Below, piece by piece: positions 10,601-22,600 of a stretch of 64,000 nt of DNA. Position 1 is the first letter of the stretch; every line of letters begins with the position of its first letter. The notes under the pieces were generated by a model. The model had not been told where the DNA came from, ran no database searches, and was given only the letters and a program-made list of their open reading frames with translations. Source of the DNA: Chrysaora quinquecirrha (lineage: Eukaryota > Cnidaria > Scyphozoa > Semaeostomeae > Pelagiidae). Location of the stretch: the NCBI GenBank assembly GCA_014526335.1, contig JACTAT010000048.1, forward strand, positions 248,288-312,287, in the 5' to 3' direction. Position numbers and translations under genes: made by a program.

Positions 10601-13600
10601 TTAGTATTCTTGGTCGGTACGAAGATGCTGAAATTAGTTTTACTCGTGTTAACTAATAGTTTGTTAGCTTTAAGCCATTTGAGAAGTTTCTTAAGTTCAG
10701 TATTTGTTGATTTAAATAGGTTTCCAATATTTTTATCAAAGTTGAAGATACACGTATCATCAGCAAACAGTCTCGGCTTAGGGCAAATTGAATTTGGCAT
10801 GTCGTTTATGTACAATGTAAACAGTATTGGGCCTAGTACAGAACCTTGAGGAACCCCAGTTTTAATGACGTCGAGAGAAGAGTGTTTTTTGTTAATGGAC
10901 GTATATTGACGTCTGTTCTGAAGATAACTTGAGAACCAGTCATGTATTTTACCCCTAAATCCATAAAAGTGCAATTTTTTAAGGAGTATTTCGTGGTCTA
11001 TGGTATCGAAGGCTTTGGAGAGGTCTAAGAAGACACCGATACAAGAATTATTTTCGTCTAGATGTTGATATATTCTATCAAGAAGTTCTAATAAAGCATG
11101 AACGGTTGAATGACCCTCTCTGAAGCCGAATTGAAGTTCATACAGAATTCTGTTCTTTCTTATAAAAGAAATAATACGTTTTGCCAAGAGACGCTCAAAG
11201 ATTTTTTCAAAACAAGACAGTAACGAAATAGGTCGGTAGTTATTTGGATCTGATCTATCACCCTTTTTTGAAAATCGGGATAACTTTTGCTATTTTCCAA
11301 ATATCAGGCATCACTCCCGTTTTAAGAGAGATATTAAATAGATGAGTTAAAGGTTTTGCTAAAACAAAGGAAGCTGCCTTTATGATGCTAGGTTTAATTC
11401 CATCATGTCCAGCAGCTTTTTTTGGTTTTAGATTATTCATTTCTATTAATACCTCATTTACATTAATCAGTTCCAAAAAGAAGCTTTTTTCCAATGGACT
11501 TTTAAGAAATGAAGTAAAGGAGGTATTTACTCCTTGAATTTTCGAAGAAATTTTCGACCCAATGGTACAGAAGTGAGAGTTTAATGCATTAGCAATTTCT
11601 AGGTCGTCGTTATAGCATCGTCCATCAAGAACTATTTCCTTACTCGAAGAGCATGGGGCCTTTCTGTTTGGATTTAATACTTTTCCTAAAACATTCCACA
11701 TTTTTGTAATTCTTGTGGATTTTTCATCGAATAGCTCTTTAAAATAAACTTTTTTAGCCTGTCTTTTACAAGAGATCAGAATATTGCGATATTTCGAATA
11801 TTTTTTTTTATTTTCATTAGTGCGGTTTTTTGTGTAGATATAAAAAAGGCGATTCTTTTTGGCTATGCATTTTTTAAGAGATGTGGAAATCCAAGGTTTA
11901 TCCTTTATTCTTTTGTTAGAAACAAATTTTAAAGGAAAAGCTTGCTCATATGCTTGAGTGATAGCATTGTTGAAAAGATTAGCACTTCTATTTGCATCGT
12001 TTTCACAGCAAATTTGCTCCAGGTTAGTATCCTGCAGAATCTGAACAAATTTAGTGATGTTTCTATTTCCAAAAATGCGAACTTCATTCTTTGCAATCTT
12101 CGATTTTTTCTGTTTATTGTAAGAAACATAAAAATTAGCAAAATGATCAGAAATATCAGTGTAGATGTTACCTGAGATAGTCTTGATACTTGGGTTTAGT
12201 TCTTGAACAAAGATATGATCAATTAATGTCGCTGAATGATCTGTTATCCTAGAGGGAAACGAAATGGCAGGAAGGTACCCATGAGAAAGCATCATGTCCA
12301 AGTATTCTTTTGTTTTACTTTTCCCAGGTTGATTGTACTTGATCAGATCTATGTTAATGTCTCCTATAGTTATACACCTATCGGGTTTGAGCTTATGAGC
12401 TTCCTGAATAGATTTTTCCAGTTGTTTGTTAAAATCATCTACGTCACCATTTGGATGTCTGTAAATGATTCCTAGGATTGTTTCTTTCTTATTCTTAGTA
12501 ACGTTGACCCAAAGGTTTTCGCAAGCATCCTTACATTTCAGAGTAAGATTATTATTTATCGACAATTTAATATTTTGCTTGACGTAAAGACCAACGCCAC
12601 CTACGGTACTATTATTAGGTATTGCATAGTGGAAAGCATAGTCATCTAGTAGAAACTTGTACATTTCATTGTTGGTTTTGTTTATCTCGGTTAAACAAAT
12701 ACAATCGAAACTTAGTTTAATTTCGCTCAGCAAATTGACTAGCTCAGAGGAATGTTTATTAAGGCTTCGGATATTTAAGTGGAAGACTGATAGGTCAATA
12801 TTATTATTAGTTAAGTTGTTTTTATTAATGTTATTTATTGAATCAATTGTATGGTATTCATTTTTATTTAAACTATCAACTGTATTATTTATGTAATCAT
12901 TAAGATCATGATTATTGATTAGATCATTTATTTTACATTTATCAGTTTTAAAAATTGAAATTAATTCTTCATTCCTAACTGAATAAAATGGTAAAACCGC
13001 TAATGCTATATTGGTTTAGTAAGATAAATTGGTAAGAACTGGTGGATACTCATTAAAGACTTTATCTTAAGGTTTGTTGTATAGGCAATGCAGGGGGTTG
13101 CAATGACGGTATTGGTTGTAGATAGGGGTAGAAAGGGTAGCTAAATTGTCCATGACCATAAGGCCAAGGAAATTGTCCTGTAGGTATAGGTATGTTAGTT
13201 GTAGGAGGTGGTTGTCTTTGATTGTTCATACTTTGAACAAGAGTTCCATCTCCAACATGTTTCACTTCAGCACTGCTGTACATAGGCCATTGTTGGTGTA
13301 CAGGATGATTAAAGGCTCTTTTCCTTTCTTGAGTTGCGTTTGGTGTACGGGCTGCAGCATTTAATTGTTTGGAGCGGATCTTGCCAGCGGAACTGTTTCT
13401 TGGTCTTTCCGGCCAGAGTTTTTCTTTCATATTCTTTACAAAGGTAGCTATTCCTTCTCTAGAAAGGTGTAGGCCATCATATCTACAGGTTGGGTCGTTG
13501 AGATTATCATTATTTATTAACATTATTTCTGATTCTATTGCTAATGCATCAAGGCCGTTGTTAACTTGATGGATTTTTGAACCATATGCCTTATTTCCAT

Positions 13601-16600
13601 TTCTGTTTTCACGTGAAATTAGCTTTGAAAGAACGATTTGGGTGTTTGGAAACTTTTGCTTTAACATTTCAACTAGATCTTTAAATTTGTTAAGAATGGT
13701 GAAAAGTGAATCTGTAGTAAGGTTGTTGGTGCCCACGTGACATATAATACGCCATGCATAGTTAGAACAGAAATAACGTATTGTATGTGTACAACCTCGT
13801 CCCCAGGGTGAATAGGCCTCTACGTGAAACTCCGCTGTCCATATTCGACCCTAGTATCGGCCTTGTCTATTCGCAATTTGATTGGCTGTTCAAACAATAG
13901 AAATTTTAAGTGACGTCACAGTTTCTTCAAAATTTCACACCCTAATAGGCCGAAAACTATGTAAAAAACATGTATAAAAACCAAAAAATGATGCCACATG
14001 CGATATTGTATATTGCCTAACAGTTATCAACGAAATTCTTTGCATTTTCTTTCTAAGAACATCTGCTTTCGGAATCTACATCTTGTTTTTAAGCCTAGGC
14101 CAAAATTGCCAGTATTTTAGCAGATTTTGTGGCCGGTACCAGGGCCAAGATCGATTTGACGGTTGAGATTCGATTCGGGGCCTGGGGACGAGGTTGCTAT
14201 GTGTATTAATGAGAACATTGGCATCCCTCGCTTAACTGTAACCTGGATTTCCACTTGTCCTTTTAGCCACGGGAACGGTAATGGCGAAATATCATATAAG
14301 CATAGGCACTTTGCTCATCAAAGTTTCGCACGAGAAAATTTTCTGTCCGTTTTGCCAACTGTCCAATCAAAATGTTATTTTTTATGAGCGCGCCAAAAAC
14401 GGCAAATTTTAATCTCGGCTGGCGTGACGACAATCAAAATGCTATTTTTTGTGAGCGCGCCAAATGCGGCAAATTTTAATTTCGGCTGACGTGACGATGC
14501 AATAGACGCTTCAGCAAAAGATGGCCGCCGTCTTTGCCTACTGTTTACATTAAGGATTTTCGAAAGGAACTCTGGGAATAATTTCCTTAGTTACGTACTT
14601 TACATAGCTGCAGACGTTGAATTCGTAGCTAAGGAAATTATTCCCAGAATTTCCTTCAAAACCCTTAAGAAAAACAAGGGATTGACAGAAAGGGCGGCCA
14701 TCTTTTGCCGAAACCTCTATTGTCGAAGCTTCTTCGCAAGATTATGTTGAAGAAGATTTTTAGTTTAACGTTGCTGAAGATTTTTAGTTTAGTTTAACGT
14801 TTATGGGCTCCGTTTTCCTTTATTTGTTTCAAGAACACTAACAAACCTGTTGAAAAGCCAATCAAAGCCTTTTCTCCACCGTCGAACCCTGCGATCCACC
14901 ATTCGTTGATCGGGCCTATGTTTTTCGCTGCAACTCCACCTGAAAGGAATGAAATTTCAAAGCGGCTGTACAGCTTCTTCCAACAGTCTTTATGAAGATT
15001 TTGGCATTTGCTTTATTTGACACTATGCCGGTATGAGACGAATACGGTACGCAAAACATCATTTTCAAACTATACCGTTTTGGCCTTGCGTCTACACTAT
15101 GCCGGCACAGTTTTGATATGAATACGGTACGAAATGAATACGATACGCTAACCGACTCCATCTGAAAACGATATAGTGTAAACGGCTGAACAGGGTGCAA
15201 TTTGGTGCTGCTTTGCTGAAGGAATTAGAAAAAAATTCTTCTTTGATCTTGTTGGTAGAAAACAATTGATGTTAGACAAAAAATTGTGACCTTGCTCGTC
15301 GTATTCATTTCATACCAGCAAAGTGTAAACGGGGACTCCCAATTTCCCATCCGAGTCTGTTCCTCTGAAGCAAAAAGAATGAAATCATTCCAAGCTTTAA
15401 TCTTTACTACTATTGCTAAAGTTTCCTTATTTTACATCAGTTCAACACCATAACTATTTGCATAGTGGCTTATTTGGACGAACCTTTTTTTCTAGCATAT
15501 CTTACTAGTTATTTTCCATAAAAATCAACCTAATTATCTCACAGCAAATGTTAAGATAGATATTGATTAACAGTTATAACAATTACCTTCAGGAGATGGA
15601 TCTTCCTCGTAAACAGGTTTGATAAAACCACTCATCATCAATTCTTTGTTTTCTCAATCAAACCAGAATCAAATGGACATAAATGAGTATTTTTGTCGTA
15701 AACGCTGGAAAAATAATACAAAAAATTACAATAATGAATAAAAGAAAAGCAAACAAACCTCCCTTTTATCAGCCACAGCCGTTAGCTAAAATCGCTCACA
15801 TTTTGGGTTGGAGAAGAACAAAAAAACTGAACGTTGGTCTGATTCCACGATTGATTTCAAATCCAGTAGAGTAGTTTCACATTTTTATTTGCCTGTTAGC
15901 TTGTCTGCTTATTCGTTTGTTGGTTTATTGGTTTGTTTGTTTCCTTGTGTTTGGTTGTTTCTTTGTTTGTTTGTTTGTTTGTCTACTTATTATTTGCTTG
16001 TTTGTTTGCTTGCTTTTTTGTTTATTTGCTTGTTTAAATGTTTATTTGCTTTTTTGTTTGCTTGCTTGATTTCTTCTTTGTTTGCATGCTTTTTCTTTAT
16101 TTAATTAATTGTTTCTTTGTTTGTTTGTTTGTTTCTTGGCTTGCTTGCCTGGTTTTTTCTTTGTTTGCATGCTTTTCTGTTTGTTCAATTGTTTGTTGGT
16201 TTGTTTGCTTAATAAATTGCTTGTTTGTTCGTTTGCCTGTTTGCTTCACGATTTCTTTGTTTGCATGCTTTTCTGCTTGTTTAATTGTTTGTTTGTTTGT
16301 TTAATTAATTTTTTATTTGTTTCTTTGCTTGTTTGCTTGATTTTTTTTTTGTTTATTTGGCTTTTTTCTTTGTTTGCCTCTTTGATTGTCTGTTTGCTAT
16401 TTTCTTTGTTTGCATGCTTTTCTGTTTGTTAATTTGCTTGTTTGTTTGCTCCTTTGCTTGTTTAATTGTTTATTTGTTTTTTTGCTTGTTTGCTTGATTA
16501 GTTCTTTGTTTGCATGCTTTTCTGTTTGTTTAATTGTTTGCTTGTTTCTTTGTTTGTTTCATTAATTGTTTGTTTGTTTCTTTGCTTGTTTGCTTGACGT

Positions 16601-19600
16601 TTTCTTTGTTTCTATGCATTTTTTTTGTTTCATTGTTTATTTGTTTGTTTGTTTGTTTTCTTCTTTTTTCTGTGCTTGTTCCCTTAATCCTTTGTTTGTT
16701 TATCGGCTTTTTCTTTGTTTGCTTCTTTAATTGTCTGTTAGCTATTTTCTTTGTTTGTTAGTTTGTTTGTTTGTTTGCTTGTTTGTTTGTTTGTGGGTTT
16801 GTTTGCTTGTTTGTTTGCAAACGCTCTAAATGAAATTCTTAAACTTTTCTGAATAAGTTTGGTAATTGTCGAGCGCTTAGCTCGATAACATTAATTATTT
16901 TAATATTACTATTCAGCATTAATGGTAAAACATATGGTACTGCCTTTTCAACGCTTACCTGAAATTAGTGATTTTGTGCTGCGGTCGATCACCGTAGTCA
17001 TTCTGCCCTGGTCCATCATCAAACAGGGATAGCGATGGATTGCATAATGCCACAAACTCTTCTACCTGAAACAATAAACATTACATCAAGTGCAGTTAAC
17101 ATATTTCGATTCATGAACATGGGGGAAGGAGCAATCATTGTTTGCCAAACATCTAAAATTCTCTGCAATCGGCTTTAAGTTTTATGGCCTAGGCAGAATA
17201 TCTACCAAGATGCGGATCCAAATTCAAGAATCAGAGAAGTTAAGCTTGATTGCGATTGCATTTGGAATAACAACAGCCCACAGGATACAACCAGATAGCA
17301 TCATAAATTAGTTGAAGAGTCAAAATGAGAAAACGAAGTATTACTACAAACAACGCTTTTTTGTTTCGATAAAAACAGATTTCAAAGCCCTAAATGAAAC
17401 AATGAACTTGCTCTGCAAATTATTCGGATCAAACTGTCGCTGTATTTTTCTGCACAATCTTGATAATATCAAGTAAATGTTGTTTTTTTACAAAATCAGA
17501 TTATTTTTTGTCCTGTGGCAAATTTGTTCTTTGGTCGTTTGACGAATATAAGTTAACATACATTGTAGCTATAGATGTTTGTCATGAATGGTTTTTCCAC
17601 AAGTGGCATACAACAATCTATGGGTCTCAAACCAGGAATGCATGACAAGAGAGCAAACGAAGTTCCACTGAGCTATAGAGCTCAATGAAATCGCCGAGTA
17701 TCTCTCCAAGTCACACAGACGATGACGCTCGGCAGTTTAATTGAGCTCTATAGCTCAGTGGAACTTCGTTGGCTCTCTTGTCATTCATTCCTGGTTCAAA
17801 TCCCATCGATTGTTTTATGCCTTTTGTGGAAAAATCAATATAGCTAAAGAGATATATAAGTGTTGCTTACAGCATCAGATGGGTCTCCTACAAACATTTT
17901 AAGATTTTTGCTATCCAAAATCTGTCTGCATTCTTTGCATCTTTCAGGAACCTGAAACATAAGAATAAACTTACTCAAGGGTACATAGCAAATATATTCG
18001 AGCTTATTAAAGCTGTTTCTGACACCGTATTAGATATGATTAGACAGCCACCAAATATCATGACAAGCATTTGATCTTTATTTGAGGGTACATTTTTCTT
18101 TATTATTAAATCATTATTATGAATCTCCATCACAGCATAATTTTTGCCTCGACACTCATGATCTACTTGTGTACAGCAACAAAAAACTTGTCTTGTTTTC
18201 AAGCAATGACATGATTTTCGTTCACACTTACAAGCTGCCAATATATGAACCTTTTCCTTAACTTCAAAAGCATAATATCGAGTTTCCTTAATGCCCAAGT
18301 CTGATTCTCATATAACTGCAAACCGTCGGCGTCCTGCCGCAGAAGCATTGGCAACCTACTGGCGACTATGCAACTGCAGCTTAATTTTAATTTTAAATGA
18401 GAAGACACAGCGCCGACTGCCAATGTAGTACCGGCGTGCTGCCGCTAACGGCTGAAAAAGTTGAGCTGGGTTCAACTTGCCACAGAAAATTGTAAGAGAA
18501 CATTATGCGGCAACGGCGGGGTGCTGGCGATCACGATAAGCTAATTAACTTCTACCGGCTAGCCTTCTTCGCAAAATAAACTTTTTTTGCGATTTTTTGG
18601 TCTAGAAACTTTCGTGTAGTAAGACAGTCTTTTGCATATGCAATTGTCTGCAGCACGTAGAAAAACTGAATTTTTACAAAAATACAAAGTTCCATGTCTC
18701 GCCTGTTTCTCGATTCAAGTTACCCACATTTCAGAAGATTCCTTTACGCTGTCCTTAGCATAATATTTCGTTCACATATGAAATCAAACCAGTGTACTAT
18801 AGCGCTAACATGGCTCAATGCAAGGATTCATGGGATAGGTTGGTCAACAAGAAACAAGTCCCTCCAGGAGAGAATTCTCATTCCCACAAGGAGAGAAACT
18901 TGATTCCCCAAGGAAAACCCTAATTGCCACCAATCAACCCCCGTTAAACCTGTTGTCAAATGATACAATAAACCTATATTTCAAGGTTCTGTTAAGCATA
19001 AAATCAAAATACAATACCTTTTGGATTGTTCTGTTTTTTCCATTTTTTTCTTCGGACCTAAGCAAGATGAATATTTCTCATAATTAGGTAATATTTGCTG
19101 TATCTACTTTTTAATGTATATTTCGTTCTTTTACCTGATATAGAGACGTAGGGTTCCTAACTACAGTAAAAACCCGCGTATAAGAACATGTGGATTAAGA
19201 ACACCCAGGCCTGATTTTAGGAAATAAAGTACCATTTATATAAGAACACATTCAGCCTGAAAAACGAAAGTCGTTCTTATATGGAAAAATACCAAAGATC
19301 AGCACATCTGTTCATATTTGTATAGTGAAATTTGCCGCTGAACATTTTGCTCTCTTTGCTGAGGATACAGAGGAAAGGGGACAAACCAAGCATTTATTTT
19401 TAATTTGTATGGTTTTGTTTGATACTTCAAGTCTGGAGTGGTTCTAAAATAAATTAAAACTGTGGTCATATACATTGATTCTATCTCTTGGTAGCCTAGT
19501 TATGTTCCTTTTTTAAGAATTTTGTTTTAAGAACACTTAAGAACACTTACAGGCTGATTTTTAGATTATAACCCTTTATATAAGAACCAAATCAGCCTGA

Positions 19601-22600
19601 ACTGCCAAAATAGGTGTTCTTATACGCGGGTTTTTACTGTATTATTTCTTGTTTCTTTTAAGTTTTAAGATTTCTATCATCGTTTTTTAATTTCCCATAA
19701 CACACATTATACAACTGGTCTCTATTCCTTACCGCTGCTTATTGTTCTCCTCTTTGTGCTTTTCGCCTGCCCAACAACAATAAGATAAAAGGCTCCGTTC
19801 AAATGAGAATGGAACAGAACGGAACGATACGAAAGTAGTCCAAAAAACAAAAGAATTTCGTGACTGATAAAGCGAAAACGATAATGATATTCCTGAAGAT
19901 CTTGATGTGTTTTTTACTTTCATTCAACAAAGTCTTAGTAGTGAAAAAAACATTGGAAATGCTTGAAAGCTTTGCTTTCTAAAACTTCTCAGGGTATAAA
20001 CGTCAAAAAAATACTGAAAAAATTGACTAAGGTGGAATTTAAATCCAGATGTGGGTAGGCTTTTCTTCCGAATCTTGGTATATAAATTCCTCCACAAATT
20101 TTTTTTCTCTGGGAAACAGAGGAAAAAAAGCATTTTTCCATGTCCAAAATGTTTCCGCTGTTTCTCGCAATCTTGTTTCTTTCCCGCGATAAGGGAAGTA
20201 ATTACAACATATTGCCAAAACACGATACTATTGGAGTTAACTTGCGCGTGAGGCCTAAGGGAAAGAACTTTCGCGTGCGAACAAACTTTCGCGTTTCAAC
20301 AGAGTCAACATTGAAAAGTAATATTTCAAGCAGTCAACCTCCTGCTTCTAGCAGCTTCAGCGAGAATAAACTTTCGCCAAATTCGTATTCTGGAGACATT
20401 AGCAGGAATAAACTTTCAGGAGTTACATTGTCTAGAAATATTCGCGAGAATAAACTTTCGCGAAATTCGTGAACTAGACACATTCGCGATTAAATTCTCG
20501 AGAGTATACGCGAGCATTTCGCGCTCTGGAAAGCTTTGTGAAAATAAACTTTCGCGAATTTCGTGCTCTAGAGACATTCGCAAAAATAATCTTCAATTCG
20601 CGAATTTTGGAGTCCAGAAACTTCCGGGAGAATTATCTTTTGCATATTCATTGTTCTGGATATTTATGCAGGAATAAGGCGAATTTCGGTCAAAACGGTG
20701 AAAAACTGCAGAAAGTTTCTTTCCGTTTCTGTAAAGTTTCTGCAAAAAACTATACTCTTTGGATGTATGGGCTTAAAGAATGATCCTCTATTACACTGAC
20801 TAGCCATATCAAAATATCAAAATAGGCGAGTCTATTACTTAAATACCAATTTCATCCTAAAACTAATCAATCAGATTCTAAATACCTTTCTTCGGATGCT
20901 GACGCTTCATCTGAATCAGTTTTGATCTTTTTGAAATTCTAAAGAGAAGAGAATTCAACTAATCAGATATTTTAAAGATTAACATATCAGTGGCGTAGCC
21001 AGACATCCAACACTGGAGGGAGAAAAGGGTGTGGTCAAAGAGAATTAGGGCGTGGTTTTAAGAAAAACAACCAAGTTGTACCCTACAACATTTTTACACA
21101 ATTTTAAGCCTAGATGAAAAGTCTCCTCCCGTGCTCCATTGGCTATGCCACTATGTTTTCCCACCATAACTACTGACATAGCGCCTCCCATAGGACAACC
21201 GAACCATCTATTTGTCTTATAAGATCACCATTAACGCTAAACACTCAAGCTCAGTAGTGATGTTTTTCCTTACATTTCGGTTTTCATCTACGTAACAGTG
21301 GTTCAACCCATATTTGAGCGCATCGGTGCTAATTTCATAATCAGACAGATTCACAATGGGAACTTTAACGGACGAGGGCTGCTCTCTACCAGAAGTATTT
21401 TTCTTCTTTTTCTTCGAGCGACAAATCTTCTAATTTTAAGTTTTGAGCTGATCCAAATTAGATTTCCGCAAGCTACATTCCCTCGTGGTTACATTCACTT
21501 TGTTTTTGGCTTTTTCCTGTAACTGTGAAATGCTTGTTTTTCCCTAATCGATCAGCATATGGTTTAAATTTGGTTTTTAAATACTTGTAATTTACTTTTA
21601 CATTAGAGCCTGATAATGTAAATATTTTTACATCTTTTATTGATTTAAATTTATTATGGCACCTCACTTTTTACTCAATAAAATAGAACTGTTCGCCTAT
21701 CATAACTCAAGAGCCACTGCAAGTAGAGGAAAAAAAATTATTTGTCTGAAATTGCCGGGTACCAGACTATATATATTAGATATTACACATTGGTATTTAT
21801 AGAAGCAGGGGATTATTAGTTGATCTACTGCTAATTCATCCATGAAGCCTGGTTCTCATGTGTGGCCAACCTAATCGCAGACAGTGGGACATCGTCTGCG
21901 ATTGTCACCAATGAAATTTTCACATGATCCTGCTTGTTTGCAATGACCAATGATCCTCTGTCAACTGTGCTGCCACTTGTGACCCAGAAACAAACAAATT
22001 TGTTATGACCAAGAAATGATCGCTGCTGATCACCGATGATGTTCTCATATGGATTTTCCATCACCGATGATCGCAAGAAACAACCTTTTTTGGTTCACCA
22101 ATGATGGTCCCCGACGGTTGCCGATCATTGAAAATTAATGTTCTCAAAAATTTCAAGCATCACAAGGCCATGATACTCTATGGTCTGCAATATATGAGAA
22201 CCAGGTTTAATCAAGCATGCAATCTTTAAAGAACATCTGTTAGGTTGGAATTAGAACAAGGAATAAAACACCATTATGGAATTTTCTAACCCTTATTTTC
22301 AATATTTTTAAATCTAGTATATTTCCGCAACCCCTTAACAAGCACCGTTATCAAACATTAATCAAGTAAACATAACCAAAGTGCTATTTTTTTAACCAAA
22401 AACTTTATCGGTCAGAAAAATTTTCAAAACATTTCTTTAAGATTTATATCATATACCTCATTGTCAGACCCATTTTCTCTTTGTTCAGTATTCTTTCTCT
22501 TGCTAAAAACATGAAGAAAAGGTAAAATTGTTGATTCTTTGATAATTATAGAATGAAAATCAAGAAAACAAGGAAAATGACTGTGTAAAACTGCCTTCAT

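Larger units (their letters stand above)
9536..14210 (-). mobile_element. LINE C: CR1/L2-group non-LTR retrotransposon in DNMT1 intron 9
   Basis: Minus-strand element with an SGNH-type ORF1, an endonuclease-RT ORF2 and a 3' end in (ATG)n at 9536-9557 preceded by AATAAA-like sequence. The 3'UTR holds poly-A/T tracts (9770-9830). A MITE (13792-14197) splits ORF1; after removing it and one copy of its duplication, reading continues for a short distance upstream. The 5' limit is uncertain, beyond 14206. It lies in the sense orientation in the intron between DNMT1 exons 9 and 10. Confidence 0.85.

Noticed and set aside
15587..15704. Asp in VYDKNTHLC where human DNMT1 has a zinc-binding Cys
   Set aside because: As far as I recall, other vertebrate DNMT1 proteins also have Asp there, and His and a nearby Cys are kept, so it is not a defect.
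15880..16820. Long Cys/Phe/Leu/Val-rich open frames that look like membrane or secreted peptides
   Set aside because: They are the translation of a TTTG/CTTG repeat in several frames, lack a sensible start and lie in a DNMT1 intron.
17743..17815. A possible functional tRNA gene
   Set aside because: A and B boxes are present, but the acceptor ends do not pair and the unit is duplicated in inverted form, which fits a tRNA-derived repeat.
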